Shown: positions 10,301 to 19,859, counted from the stretch's first letter. The stretch is DNA of 64,000 bases from JALEFZ01 sp039820545 (GCA_039820545.1 JBCBPW010000034.1:3209-67208), one strand, 5' to 3'. Notes: generated by a model from the letters alone, not told the origin. A program made the numbers and translations.

Positions 10301-11360
10301 TAGCGACGGGAAAGTGTACGTGAGTCGAATGACCTATCCTACCGACTATGACGGGAATGCCCCTGCATGGCTAAACGAGATGGAGAGTAGAAATATGATT
10401 GCCTATCCCATCGAGCAATTCAATAGCATCCTAGACGGAGGAAATGAAGTCGTCATGAGTGGCTCCTTCCAAGAATATGATTTGGATCCCTCTGTCAATT
10501 TTTCTGGCAATCCTAGTGGAGCCATCCTTGCCAAAGAAATCTACCAGTTAGAAACAGATTTTCCTATCCCTTTAACCAATTTTAATCGTTCTCATCCACA
10601 GGGTACAATGGATGTAAATTATGAGTCTCAGGTCCTATTTGAGCATTATGATGACAAGGGGAATCTGACCCAAGCCCGAAAGGCAGATAAAAATCCCATC
10701 AGCTATATCTGGGACCAAGCGGAACTTCTCCCAATCGCACAAGTCACCAATGCCACTCGGCAAGGAATTGCCTACACCAGTTTTGAAGGAGACTGGGAAT
10801 GGGATGCGGTCGAGGAACCCGTGATCTCTGATGGGGGCTGGCAAATCCTGCGAAATAGCCAAGGCAGCGGAGGCTGGGTGACAGAAGCAGAACGCATTGC
10901 CACAGGCCAACAAGGCTTCCACATCCAACCCAATGATCAACGGAAAGTGCAAAGCAGACTGCTACCCGCAGGGGAGTATATTCTTTCTTATTGGTACAAA
11001 GGGGGGCGCATGCAAGCCGCTATCTCTGGTGGGAACACCCACTTTTCTCATGAGATAACCGATCCTGATCCTGTAGTGATGACCTACTACGAGGTAAAAG
11101 TAACGGTAGGAATGAATCAATCCATTACACTGGAACCTGAGGCAGGTGACTGGAATACATATATCGATGAGCTCCGCTTATACCCTGTTGATGCACAGAT
11201 GACGACCTACTGCTATGACGAAAGGAATCGCATCCACACCATGACAGATGTCAACAACCACTCCAATTACTATCACTATGATGACTTGGGAAGGTTGAGA
11301 TACGTGCAAGACCATGACGGGAACTATGTCCAAGGAATGGAATACAATTATAGAAACTAA
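7377..11360 (+). CDS. Large exported RHS/YD-repeat-type protein (first of tandem pair)
   Basis: 1327-residue secreted protein. Signal peptide at residues 1-24 (ends SFAQQ). The N-terminal section carries the pattern common to large Bacteroidota RHS-like proteins: P-x-x-P-x-A-A-S-L-G-x-Y-G, two short beta strands around PISLSYHAGG, and VGLGWSLNAGGVITR. A long beta-rich body contains paired cysteines (for example near CASSGGCTS), and the C-terminus has a few YD-repeat units (CYDERNRIHTM; YHYDDLGRLRYVQDHDGN). It has no RHS core-closing motif and no tip domain, in contrast to the next gene, whose start follows 25 bases after this stop. Probably a cell-surface shell protein that works with its partner; the secretion route is not evident because no T9SS sorting domain is seen. 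Confidence 0.8.
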   Translation: MKTLKFGLSIVILWILIYAPSFAQQDLPEIIPPSPNAASLGEYGDVPVGYYTGIPDITIPIYNIAARDISLPISLSYHAGGLKVAEEASWVGLGWSLNAGGVITRTIQGGDDLKTNGNGYSGYPFDPDPIPLTDQNNDLDESNVTVSDFDFLANVCLGNQDGEPDLFFFNFGGYSGKFILQKGSTPHDVKVQQISQSNIKIEARHLTSPPLNGAQYDWKVTTPDGYQYLFQEQEITEIKSGSGLTEQQATMLTSAVPSHRKYSVNSWYLSEIISPKGEKITFIYESAEHRSMGPISVTETQITTLGLQKWCNCLSLSSSAGACSLTGTPGFTASQTISHDVYLQQIDFTGGYISFVTENREDIIKDPYPPFNSQPLDPQRLKEIVVYSNAVEEKKFAFNYNYFGRIGQAPIDPSRDRLQLLSLVESGGAIQGKQHQFSYYDPEKIPAKNSKSQDHWGYFNGKHNESLIPERVLLERTNPVYIPNIDNYPKSGWDNDCAAQFCDPNSIDYDYEDCAACWTSSFNPKFLKGGDRSSNEESMIYGALQRITYPLGGFAEFVYEAHDYSNFPYEIRRAIFKDTIQACGNTHNLNNCANPFGHGNMHTFTLAEPTFVFFARNLTRNCAASSGGCTSTPLYIPHYAELYGGSGQLLLAWSYTDPDDNSAVSSVLNQESSHYLAAGTYTIKVIPSDDAFVSMEIRYENPVTPTTQVLKKIGGGLRIKSLRISDGVNTANDKITTYNYEKLVGSTMRSSGRLMSPLVYDYMHFASDLLGKNNFSPNNMTGSPAQEFAICHNLFRSSSTVLPLGSSASGNSFGYDQVTVSQGWNGENGRSIYKYFNTEELIATTFFPDLPNRIYNSNGSLVYEEHLKNIGNNLFQKVSETSYKYNDKGWGDDLRAMNPKSFTTITKGVKTHATQCEYISLKFYDIVSEWWRMTEQVERVFDQDDETKFTETTTTYVYDEALGGSMQLIEERKDNSDGKVYVSRMTYPTDYDGNAPAWLNEMESRNMIAYPIEQFNSILDGGNEVVMSGSFQEYDLDPSVNFSGNPSGAILAKEIYQLETDFPIPLTNFNRSHPQGTMDVNYESQVLFEHYDDKGNLTQARKADKNPISYIWDQAELLPIAQVTNATRQGIAYTSFEGDWEWDAVEEPVISDGGWQILRNSQGSGGWVTEAERIATGQQGFHIQPNDQRKVQSRLLPAGEYILSYWYKGGRMQAAISGGNTHFSHEITDPDPVVMTYYEVKVTVGMNQSITLEPEAGDWNTYIDELRLYPVDAQMTTYCYDERNRIHTMTDVNNHSNYYHYDDLGRLRYVQDHDGNYVQGMEYNYRN

Positions 11361-11385
11361 TCGCACCACCATTAAATACAAAACC

Positions 11386-14300
11386 ATGCTAAAATATATA
11401 ATAGGCATTATATGCTGTCTGCTAGGGATAAGTACCCTGTTGGCGCAAAATCTAGATGCTAACCAAAATTACGTCCGAAGCACCACAGCACGGATACCCA
11501 TCAGTAGCAAAGTAAGTTTTGAAACGCTGAAGACCTCTGGTACTAAGGAGGAAAAAATGGAAGGGATCCAATACTTTGATGGTTTGGGCAGGCCGATTCA
11601 GACCATTGGTTGGAAAGATTCTCCTACAGGAGAAGATATGATTTCGTTTCAGAAGTACGATGCATTTGGACGAGAAAGCGAAATATTCTTGCCCTACACA
11701 GGAAGTAAAAATGGAGGATTCACAGATGCCGCACTCGCCGAAATAGAGCAAGCTGCATTTTATAATCAGACTGGATCCAATCTTCCTGTGAGCCCTTTCC
11801 CGAAATCCATTACCCAGTTTGAAGCTGCACCTACGGCTCGCATCCTGGAGCAAGGGGGACCAGGGGCAGTCTGGCAGCCAGAACCCCAAAGCGTGGGTTC
11901 ACAAAGCGTAGGAGAACACACCATAGTTCAGGCTTTTCACGTCAATACTACCCCAGTCAAAGCGCTGAAGTGCTTGCTCAATAACCAAAATACCCCTGTA
12001 GACTATCCCGTAGGTAGTTTGAATATAAGCTCTACAATAGACGAAAATGGAAACGTCACCAAAATATATGCTGACAACATGGGGCGCCAACTCCTCCGTC
12101 AGACTCAAGTGACGCCAGGGGGAACCGATTATGCTACAACTGCCTTTGGCTATGACCTTTTTGGCAGGTTGCAGTACGTCATACAGCCTGAAGGATGGAA
12201 GCTGATCGAGAATGGAACCTCTATCAATCTAGACGGATTCGTGCTGTCATATGCCTTCCAGTATTTTTATGACAAAAAGGGGCGGGTTATCCGAAAACAA
12301 ATCCCAGGAAAGGCAGCTACACGTTACATCTACAATGACCGAGATCAATTAGTACTCAGCCAGGAAGGCTTGCATGCTGATCGAGGAGAATGGATATTCT
12401 TTAAATATGATCGTTTAGGCAGGCCCATCCTCACAGGAAAATATCACCCTACGACGATGCAGTCTGTATTTGAAACGCAGATCCATACCATGCCGCTGTA
12501 TGAGCAAAAACAATCAGGAAACATGGCCGCAGATCGTACAGGAGAGGTCTATGCGGGCTACTCCAACCAAGCCTTTCCCATCGTAGGGCCAGAAGTAGAA
12601 GTACTTTCTGTCACCTATTATGATGATTACGACTTTGATCAGGATGGGACAGTGGGTAGTGGACAGGAGCGCCAAGTGCCAGCTACGGCTACGCCTCGCG
12701 TCAGAGGCATGATTACAGGCATGCAGGTCAAAGTTATCAATCCTGATCCTGATATGCCTAAGTGGATATGGACTTTGACGTATTATGATCATTGGGGACG
12801 AGAAGTCAAGACCTTCTCAACCAATCATCTTCATAGTGACGGAAACGGGAATCCGACACATGCAGATCATACCAGTCACACCTACAATTTTGTAGGAGAG
12901 AATACCAAAGTGGAAACCCGTCACTTCACCCTCGACCAAAGTGATCAATGGACAATTAATACCTTTACTTTAGATCACCGAGGGAGACTCCTCAATGAAA
13001 ATGAGCAGTTGAAAATCAATGGAGTATTTGTAGGAAAGGACCAACTTGCCCACAACGAATATAATGAACTGGGCCAGCTGGTAGAAGAGAAGTTGGGGGC
13101 TAGAGACAACAGTGGCAATGATCCTTTACAAGATGTAGACTACCGTTACAACATCAAAGGATGGCTAACCCATATCAATGGAGAAGGAAATTACTGTGCG
13201 CTAGGTGCAGATGACGTCCCGCCTGCCACGCCTACGAACCTTTCGGTCCACATCAATGCTGGAACCGAACAGTCTCTATGGCCTCGATTCGCTGTGACAG
13301 GCGATGATGGCATGCTCAATGGACGTAACGCTTACTTTGAAATGGCTATTGGCATAGATCAAACGCTGAAGCAGAAGTCTATAGATGGCATACAAGATAC
13401 CGACTTCTGGACCATTAAAGTTCCTATGGGTGGGGGATATGCGCCTGGAACTATGCCCCTTTGGAACATTCCCTCCTACACCACAGCAGATGACAATCGA
13501 TTGCTCTACTTCGCCGTTAGGGTCTTCGATGAGTCGGGCAATGCTTCGCCTTTCTCGAATGTGGTTCAACTGCAAGCAGGTCAGGCGGGAACTTCTACCC
13601 AAGTTCCAGGTTTGGACGCAGAGCCTTTCAACTATTTTGTTCCTATCTGTGAGGATTGCGAGTTCAACAAGGGAACAGCCTTACAATTAAACTTGAATTC
13701 CTTGGATATCACGTTTGAGCTAGTAGAGGTCAATGGGACCATCAAGCTTCAATACACCGTTCAGGACCAAAAAGATCTTCAATATTATCGTCCTGCTGTT
13801 AGCGGGATGTATGCGGAGGATCAATCTCATACGCTTGTCAGGAAGATTGATTTGGAATCAAGCAGTCTAAATAATGCAACAGGATTTCCTGCGACTTATA
13901 CTTTGAGTCTTCCCAACAGTCAGAACTTTTCCCTGATATTTGACTATAAGGATTTCTATAATCAAGATCAGTCTCCGGTATTTTCCACCTTGGATCAAGC
14001 ACTTCAGCAGACCATTACACAGCATCTTGTAAGTCATGGAATATCTAGTTCAGATGCTCAGAACTGTTACGACCATTTGGAGACAAGGTATTTGAATAAT
14101 ATCCGAGATGTGATGGACAACCGTGCCAATGGAGATCTGTTTGAGATGCATTTACTGTATGAGGAAGGGTTTGCAGAAATCTCCACTTCCGCCTCGCCGC
14201 AGTTCAATGGAAATATCTCAGGCATGGCATGGAGAGGACCTACTGAATGTACGATGAAAGGCTATGGTTATCAGTATGATGCTATGAATCGTCTGGTAGA

Positions 14301-15948
14301 TGCTTATTATGAGGAGTATGATGAGGGAACCAATGACTGGAGGCAAAACACAGGGGCATATAATGCGAGCTTTGGTTATGATCTCAACGGCAATATCACC
14401 CAACTTACGCGAGAAGGATATTTGGGAAATGGAACGTATGGTACAGTCGATGATCTAGCTTATTTCTACTATGGAAATAATATGACAAAGGTTACGGACG
14501 CATTAGGCTCAACTGTAGACGCAAATATAGACTTTTTCAGAGGTTTTGCGGATCCTTTGATTGCAGGGAATTATGGCTATGATCTGTCGGGAAATCTAGC
14601 TTCTGACCCCAACCGCCAGATGGTGATCACCTACAATCATTTAAACAAACCTGAAAAAGTACAAAAGGGAGGAGATGAATACATTCAATATATCTACTCA
14701 GCGGATGGTATCAAGCTCCGTCAGAAAGTCATTGATCCAGGTAGCCCTGGAGGCTATACCGAGTCAGGAGAGCCCATAGGAGGGGGGGCGACACCTGATG
14801 TCCTGCTGAAGATTACAGATTACGTACACGCTTGGCAGTATGAGGATACAGATGGAGAAGGGACGGTGGCAAAGGCGTTAGTACACATTTCCAATAGCAA
14901 GGGGCGTACGGTCCCTGTCGGCAATGATTGGATCAAAGAGTTTTACCTCAAAGATCATCTAGGCAATACGAGAGTCGTCTTTGCCGATTATGATGCGGAT
15001 TCTAGAGTGCATCCTGATCCCAGTAGTGGACCTGACATCAGACAATTGAATGAGGGATATTATCCTTTTGGGCTCGAACACAATACAGCGCAGCACTTTG
15101 TCAATATCCCTGAGAACCAATACTTGTACAATGGCAAGGAGCAGCAAGATGAGTTAGACTGGGGTGTATATGATTATGGAGCGAGAATGTATGATCCTGT
15201 CTTGGGTAGATGGCATGGGGTGGATGCGCTAGCGGACCTTCAGCATTCTTACAGTCCATTTCATTATGTATTAAATAATCCTTTGAAACTGATTGATCCT
15301 GATGGACTAATATGGGAAGATCCTCAAGAAGGAGAATATCTACAGCGAAAAGTGAAAAATAGGATCGACCAGCTTGCAAGAAGGAAAAATAGATTAGAAA
15401 AGATTAGAGAGAAGAGGATTAAAAAAGGTAAGAGTACAACAAATCAAGAAAAAGCAATCGACATAATTGAACGAAGGACGGAGCAACTGAAGATCACACA
15501 AGATGATATTGAAGCGATTCGGGATGATCAAGACCATGTATACCGTTTAGCAGAAGGAACTAATCTTGGGTATGGAAGACACGGAGTATGGAAAGATGAT
15601 TATGAGGTTATCAATATTTTTGGATCGAAAGATGAGTTACATATCCATGAGATTCGCCATGTAGCTCTTTCTCTAAAGTCAGAAAAAGGTTTAGAATTCA
15701 CTTCTAATGATAATTTATTAAAGCCGACTACCCCAATCGGCTGGAAAGATGAAATTGAAGGATATAAAGCTCAGTTCGGTTATTCTGGAACTGGGCCTGG
15801 AGCTGCTGGAACAGATAGAGAAATACTTGATAGAATAGCGAATTATCCAGACGATTTTGGGAATTTTATTTACCCAACTATTAGGAGTTACTATTTATTT
15901 AGGCTAAAAATGGAAAAGAAAATTGAATCTAAGGATAAGGGGAATTAA
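11386..15948 (+). CDS. RHS-repeat protein with C-terminal metallopeptidase-like tip
   Basis: About 1520 residues. The ATG at 11386 is chosen because a signal peptide follows at once (MLKYIIGIICCLLGISTLLA); an upstream in-frame ATG at 11314 lies inside the previous gene. The body is built of YD repeats (FDGLGRPIQT, YDAFGRE, YDLFGRLQYV, YDRLGRPIL, YDLNGNITQL). The core closes with LKDHLGNTRVVF, then YDYGARMYDPVLGRW (about residue 1262) and NNPLKLIDPDG (about 1295-1306). The 210-residue variable tip follows: a basic coiled-coil stretch, then HEIRH at residues 1421-1425 with an acidic EIEGYKAQ motif (Glu1456/1458), as in small gluzincin-type zinc peptidases. GC drops sharply at the core/tip border. 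No immunity-like gene follows. Confidence 0.85.
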   Translation: MLKYIIGIICCLLGISTLLAQNLDANQNYVRSTTARIPISSKVSFETLKTSGTKEEKMEGIQYFDGLGRPIQTIGWKDSPTGEDMISFQKYDAFGRESEIFLPYTGSKNGGFTDAALAEIEQAAFYNQTGSNLPVSPFPKSITQFEAAPTARILEQGGPGAVWQPEPQSVGSQSVGEHTIVQAFHVNTTPVKALKCLLNNQNTPVDYPVGSLNISSTIDENGNVTKIYADNMGRQLLRQTQVTPGGTDYATTAFGYDLFGRLQYVIQPEGWKLIENGTSINLDGFVLSYAFQYFYDKKGRVIRKQIPGKAATRYIYNDRDQLVLSQEGLHADRGEWIFFKYDRLGRPILTGKYHPTTMQSVFETQIHTMPLYEQKQSGNMAADRTGEVYAGYSNQAFPIVGPEVEVLSVTYYDDYDFDQDGTVGSGQERQVPATATPRVRGMITGMQVKVINPDPDMPKWIWTLTYYDHWGREVKTFSTNHLHSDGNGNPTHADHTSHTYNFVGENTKVETRHFTLDQSDQWTINTFTLDHRGRLLNENEQLKINGVFVGKDQLAHNEYNELGQLVEEKLGARDNSGNDPLQDVDYRYNIKGWLTHINGEGNYCALGADDVPPATPTNLSVHINAGTEQSLWPRFAVTGDDGMLNGRNAYFEMAIGIDQTLKQKSIDGIQDTDFWTIKVPMGGGYAPGTMPLWNIPSYTTADDNRLLYFAVRVFDESGNASPFSNVVQLQAGQAGTSTQVPGLDAEPFNYFVPICEDCEFNKGTALQLNLNSLDITFELVEVNGTIKLQYTVQDQKDLQYYRPAVSGMYAEDQSHTLVRKIDLESSSLNNATGFPATYTLSLPNSQNFSLIFDYKDFYNQDQSPVFSTLDQALQQTITQHLVSHGISSSDAQNCYDHLETRYLNNIRDVMDNRANGDLFEMHLLYEEGFAEISTSASPQFNGNISGMAWRGPTECTMKGYGYQYDAMNRLVDAYYEEYDEGTNDWRQNTGAYNASFGYDLNGNITQLTREGYLGNGTYGTVDDLAYFYYGNNMTKVTDALGSTVDANIDFFRGFADPLIAGNYGYDLSGNLASDPNRQMVITYNHLNKPEKVQKGGDEYIQYIYSADGIKLRQKVIDPGSPGGYTESGEPIGGGATPDVLLKITDYVHAWQYEDTDGEGTVAKALVHISNSKGRTVPVGNDWIKEFYLKDHLGNTRVVFADYDADSRVHPDPSSGPDIRQLNEGYYPFGLEHNTAQHFVNIPENQYLYNGKEQQDELDWGVYDYGARMYDPVLGRWHGVDALADLQHSYSPFHYVLNNPLKLIDPDGLIWEDPQEGEYLQRKVKNRIDQLARRKNRLEKIREKRIKKGKSTTNQEKAIDIIERRTEQLKITQDDIEAIRDDQDHVYRLAEGTNLGYGRHGVWKDDYEVINIFGSKDELHIHEIRHVALSLKSEKGLEFTSNDNLLKPTTPIGWKDEIEGYKAQFGYSGTGPGAAGTDREILDRIANYPDDFGNFIYPTIRSYYLFRLKMEKKIESKDKGN

Positions 15949-15973
15949 GTTGGATCAGACACTACCTGCTCTT

Positions 15974-16005
15974 AACCGCACCATACAAAATGGTGCGGTT
16001 TTTAT
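15974..16005 (+). terminator. Intrinsic terminator after the RHS gene pair
   Basis: A perfect 10-bp stem (AACCGCACCA / TGGTGCGGTT) with a 7-base loop lies 26 bases after the RHS stop codon. The last stem bases run straight into a short T tract (GGTTTTTA). It should end the RHS transcript. Confidence 0.85.
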
Positions 16006-16269
16006 ATGCAAAAATCTAGTTTTGTTCATATGAATTTTGTGTCTTCTAGTAAAATTGCTATATTTTCATTACAACTAAACAAATGACCAATTTATTTAAT
16101 CAAAACTAACTACTAATTAACCCCGACATCCCCCCAATTCAACATCATACATTGTCTTGTGCTAGCCATAAGGTCTAAGCATAAGTCACTTGGTGATTAA
16201 ACACTGACTAGCCTTTTACATTCAGGAAACTTTAGATGCACAATCCTGCCAACACATAGGATTTTTTTT

Positions 16270-16287
16270 GCTGTCCAGGTGGACAGC
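16270..16287. promoter_or_regulatory. Palindrome upstream of the secreted protease gene
   Basis: Perfect 8-bp inverted repeat GCTGTCCA / TGGACAGC with a 2-base spacer, centred about 38 bases before the ATG of the subtilisin-family protease. It is preceded, not followed, by a T run, so it is not a terminator for + strand transcription. It could be a regulator binding site or a hairpin in the 5' leader of the mRNA. Confidence 0.4.
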
Positions 16288-16316
16288 TCACACACTCAAC
16301 TTAAACTAATTCATTT

Positions 16317-19300
16317 ATGAAGTTCCACTACACAAAGTGGGTACTAGCACTACTGATGCTAGTGCCAGGCTATGCTATGGCTCAGTCTGCTTACTATTGG
16401 GCAGATGGTGAAAAGCTCTTCTTGACAGAAGATCACTCGGCCATGATGATCCACTATCGTACTGATCAGTCCGATCTCATCAACGACCTCCAAAACCTCA
16501 AGGCCCAAAGTGCCATTCAAGATGTACAAGTCTTTTCTAGCAAAGGCAGGATGCTCGTACGCATGAATCCTCAGGCCAACCGGAATGTCACATCCGAAAA
16601 TACAGTTCTGCAAACACTAGGGATCCAGCCTTCGGAGATTCGGAGTGCCCACTTTGCATGGCAACTGGATGATGGATTTCAGGTTTTCCACACCCACGAG
16701 ATTGCACTTCAGTTGAGCCCAGGCTATGATATTGATGCGATTCAGCCCTTGATGGACCAGTTTGGTGCAGCTTACCTGCGTACAGACTTTGGGACCCTTA
16801 TCCTGGATGTAAACGACATCCATAATGTACTTCCATTGGCCAATGCGCTGGAAGAAAGTGGTAAGGTGCGCTACGCGACGCCAGATATCTATGCCAAAAT
16901 CTCGCGCGACAACGATCCTCTCTTCGGAGATCAGTTCCAAATGCACAATACAGGTCAAACCATTGATGGGTTTGCAGGTACAGCAGATGCCGACTGTAAT
17001 GCACTAGAGGCTTGGGGTATCACCCTTGGTTCTTCTTCTATACGTGTAGCAGTTATCGACGATGGGGTAGAAGCCCACGAAGACCTTGACACACCCGTCG
17101 CAGGATACACACCTGTAAATAATGGCAACGGAACACCCAACGCATCTGGTAATCACGGACAAGCTTGTGCAGGTATCATCGCTGCTAACCACAATGGCAT
17201 CGGAGTACAGGGTGTTGCACCCAACGTTACCCTACTAGCCGTCAATATCTTCCAGGGTGGTGAGTCTACACAGGATCTTGCCAACGCCATTTCATGGTCT
17301 GCCAACAACGGAGCTGACGTCTTGTCCAACTCTTGGGGATACAATTCTTGTACATTCTCTGCATCTAACTTGACCAATGCTCTAAATGACGCCAACGCCA
17401 ACGGTCGTGGTGGACTAGGATGTGTCATTGCCATCTCTTCAGGAAACAGCTATGGTTCTTGTGTGAATTATCCCGCACGTGTAGCTAGTGTGATTGCTGT
17501 AGGTGCTTTTGGAAACGACGGCATCAAGTCTAGCTACAGTAACGCGGGTCCTACGCTTGACATCTCTGGTCCAAGTAATGACATCAGCCCTCAAGGATTT
17601 CTTTCTGGTGCTGGGGTACGTACAACTGACCGTATGGGAGGATCTGGATATTCAAGCGGAAACTATACCAATACATTCGGTGGAACCTCTGCTTCTTGTC
17701 CTGTAGTCTCTGGTGTAGCTGCGCTGGTTTTATCTGTAAATAGCAACCTGACTTCTACCCAAGTAAAAGATATCCTTTATTCTACAGCCAAGGACTTCGG
17801 TGCATCTGGTTTTGACAACTCTTATGGATGGGGTGCAGTAGATGCAGAAGCAGCCGTAATCGCAGCAGGTGGTAGCGGAGGCGGAGGCAATCCTACTTGT
17901 GGTACGACCATTAGCAGCTATCCTTACAGCGAAAGCTTTGAAAGCGGCCTCGGTGCATGGTCACAAGTAAGTGGCGATGACTTTGACTGGACGCGCAACT
18001 CTGGCGGTACGCCTTCTAACGGTACAGGTCCTAGTTCAGCTGCAGATGGAACTTGGTATATGTATGTAGAGGCAAGTAGCCCTAATTTTTCTAATAAGAC
18101 GACTATTCTAGAAAGTCCTTGTTTTGACCTGACTTCACTTTCAAGTCCTGAGTTTTCATTCCAGTATCAGATGACAGGTAATGCGGTAGGAACACTCCTC
18201 GTACAAGCGAGTACAGATGGAACCAACTTCACTACCATTGGTACACTCAGTGGTGATCAAGGTACGGCTTGGGGAACCGAAACGATCAACATGTCAGCTT
18301 ATTCTGGTCAATCAGAAGTCCGCATTCGCTTCCAGGGTACAACTGGTACTTCATGGCAAGGGGATATTGCTGTAGATGATGTACAGATGGCTTCTGCTGG
18401 ATCTGGTGGCGGTGGGCCGACTTGTGGGACGACTATTAGTAGCTTCCCCTACAGCGAAAGCTTCGAATCAGGCATCGGCGCATGGTCACAAGTAAGTGGT
18501 GATGACCTAGACTGGACGCGTGATGCGAGTGGTACCCCTTCTACAGGTACAGGTCCTTCTACAGGTGCTGATGGTTCATGGTATATGTATATCGAAGCAT
18601 CTGGAAACGGTACAGGTTATCCAAATAAGACAGCGGTCTTCCAAAGCCCATGTTTTGACTTGTCAGGTATCTCAAGCCCTAACCTCAACTTCTCCTATCA
18701 TATGTACTCTTCAGGTGCTGCGAGTGATGTAGGAACCTTATTGGTACAAGGAAGTACAGATGGGACTAACTTTACGACAATTGCTACCATCAGCGGATCT
18801 CAAGGAAATGCTTGGAACAGCCAAAGCGTCGATTTGAGCGCATTTGCAGGAGCTACAGTGATTATTCGTTTCCAGGGTACGACAGCTTCTACTTGGAGAG
18901 GAGACATCGCCATTGACAATGTCTCAGTCACTTCAGGAGGAGGTAGCGGACCAAGCTGTGTCGACGTCACAGTCACGATCAACCTAGATAACTATCCTGA
19001 AGAAACACGCTGGGAGATTACCCAAGGTGCTACAGTAGTGGCGAGTGGGGGTACTTATGGTAGCCAGCCAGATGGTTCTACTGTTTCAGAGACCAACTGC
19101 CTACCTGATGGATGCTATAATTTCACCATCTTTGATAGCTTCGGAGACGGCATCTGCTGTGCTTACGGTACGGGTTCATACTCCGTGACAGGCGGTGGAT
19201 CTACCTTGGCATCTGGTGGCAGCTTTGGTACGAGTGAGACAACTGGCTTCTGTGTGAGTGGTGGATCTGTCGCAAGTATTGGTGTTACCGCTACCACGAC

Positions 19301-19562
19301 ACCTGACTTCTCTACTCAGAAAGTCAAAGATGGCTTGAGCCTCTATCCCAACCCTGTGGTAGACATGATTCACTTCGAATACGGTGACAAAGAAACCAGC
19401 TATCAAGCGAGAATCCTCGATATGAAAGGCCGTGTCCTTTGGAATGGAAAAGTAGTGGGAGGACCTGCTTCTCTCAACATTGCCGATCTTCCTGGTGGTG
19501 TATACTTCTTCCAGATTCAGGATCAGTCACAAGTGATTGTTGAGAAATTTGTGAAGGAATAA
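16317..19562 (+). CDS. Secreted subtilisin-family (S8) protease with T9SS sorting domain
   Basis: 1081 residues. Signal peptide 1-22 (ends AMAQ), then a prodomain to about residue 190. The S8 catalytic domain has the full triad: Asp248 (VAVIDDG), His280 (NHGQACAGI) and Ser458 (GGTSASCP), plus the oxyanion Asn in ISSGNS. Two MAM-like repeats follow (about 530-690 and 700-875), each starting CGTTISS-PYSESFESG and containing VSGDD-DWTR. A Cys-rich beta domain follows (CYNFTIFDSFGDGICC), and the protein ends with a type A T9SS sorting domain (LSLYPNPVVD ... GGVYFFQIQ...EKFVKE). It should cross the outer membrane by the type IX system and act on extracellular protein. The substrate is unknown. Confidence 0.95.
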   Translation: MKFHYTKWVLALLMLVPGYAMAQSAYYWADGEKLFLTEDHSAMMIHYRTDQSDLINDLQNLKAQSAIQDVQVFSSKGRMLVRMNPQANRNVTSENTVLQTLGIQPSEIRSAHFAWQLDDGFQVFHTHEIALQLSPGYDIDAIQPLMDQFGAAYLRTDFGTLILDVNDIHNVLPLANALEESGKVRYATPDIYAKISRDNDPLFGDQFQMHNTGQTIDGFAGTADADCNALEAWGITLGSSSIRVAVIDDGVEAHEDLDTPVAGYTPVNNGNGTPNASGNHGQACAGIIAANHNGIGVQGVAPNVTLLAVNIFQGGESTQDLANAISWSANNGADVLSNSWGYNSCTFSASNLTNALNDANANGRGGLGCVIAISSGNSYGSCVNYPARVASVIAVGAFGNDGIKSSYSNAGPTLDISGPSNDISPQGFLSGAGVRTTDRMGGSGYSSGNYTNTFGGTSASCPVVSGVAALVLSVNSNLTSTQVKDILYSTAKDFGASGFDNSYGWGAVDAEAAVIAAGGSGGGGNPTCGTTISSYPYSESFESGLGAWSQVSGDDFDWTRNSGGTPSNGTGPSSAADGTWYMYVEASSPNFSNKTTILESPCFDLTSLSSPEFSFQYQMTGNAVGTLLVQASTDGTNFTTIGTLSGDQGTAWGTETINMSAYSGQSEVRIRFQGTTGTSWQGDIAVDDVQMASAGSGGGGPTCGTTISSFPYSESFESGIGAWSQVSGDDLDWTRDASGTPSTGTGPSTGADGSWYMYIEASGNGTGYPNKTAVFQSPCFDLSGISSPNLNFSYHMYSSGAASDVGTLLVQGSTDGTNFTTIATISGSQGNAWNSQSVDLSAFAGATVIIRFQGTTASTWRGDIAIDNVSVTSGGGSGPSCVDVTVTINLDNYPEETRWEITQGATVVASGGTYGSQPDGSTVSETNCLPDGCYNFTIFDSFGDGICCAYGTGSYSVTGGGSTLASGGSFGTSETTGFCVSGGSVASIGVTATTTPDFSTQKVKDGLSLYPNPVVDMIHFEYGDKETSYQARILDMKGRVLWNGKVVGGPASLNIADLPGGVYFFQIQDQSQVIVEKFVKE

Positions 19563-19596
19563 GGAGGCTATTCTTTTAGCTTACATGATATATTCT

Positions 19597-19636
19597 GGAG
19601 GCTCATTCACTCGGATGAGCCTCCATTCTATTTTCT
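19597..19636 (+). terminator. Intrinsic terminator after the secreted protease gene
   Basis: Perfect 10-bp stem GGAGGCTCAT / ATGAGCCTCC with an 8-base loop, 34 bases after the stop codon, followed by the pyrimidine-rich stretch ATTCTATTTTCTCCTT. Confidence 0.8.
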
Positions 19637-19859
19637 CCTTCACCTTAAGCATTGGACTTAAGGAGTTGGACAAAGAAAAATGAGTAGTTTTAAATTATCC
19701 CGATCTTTCAGTTCGGAGATAGGTCTAAGGTCTATTCAATCTATCCCGCAAAACGGGATCGCCCTTGCCCATTTTGTTTGTATCTCAATTTCTTATGTCT
19801 AAGAACCTGATTCCTCCTACGCACTTCTTGCAGTCTACTCAAAAAGCCGCATAAAGCAC

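Larger units (their letters stand above)
15949..16316. other. Intergenic region between RHS gene and protease gene
   Basis: 368 bases. It holds the RHS terminator at its start and a perfect palindrome (GCTGTCCA-GG-TGGACAGC, 16270-16287) about 30 bases before the protease ATG. A TAGTTTTG box at 16017-16024 matches the Bacteroidota -7 consensus but lacks a good upstream partner. No small gene is seen, in particular no immunity gene for the RHS tip. Confidence 0.5.
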
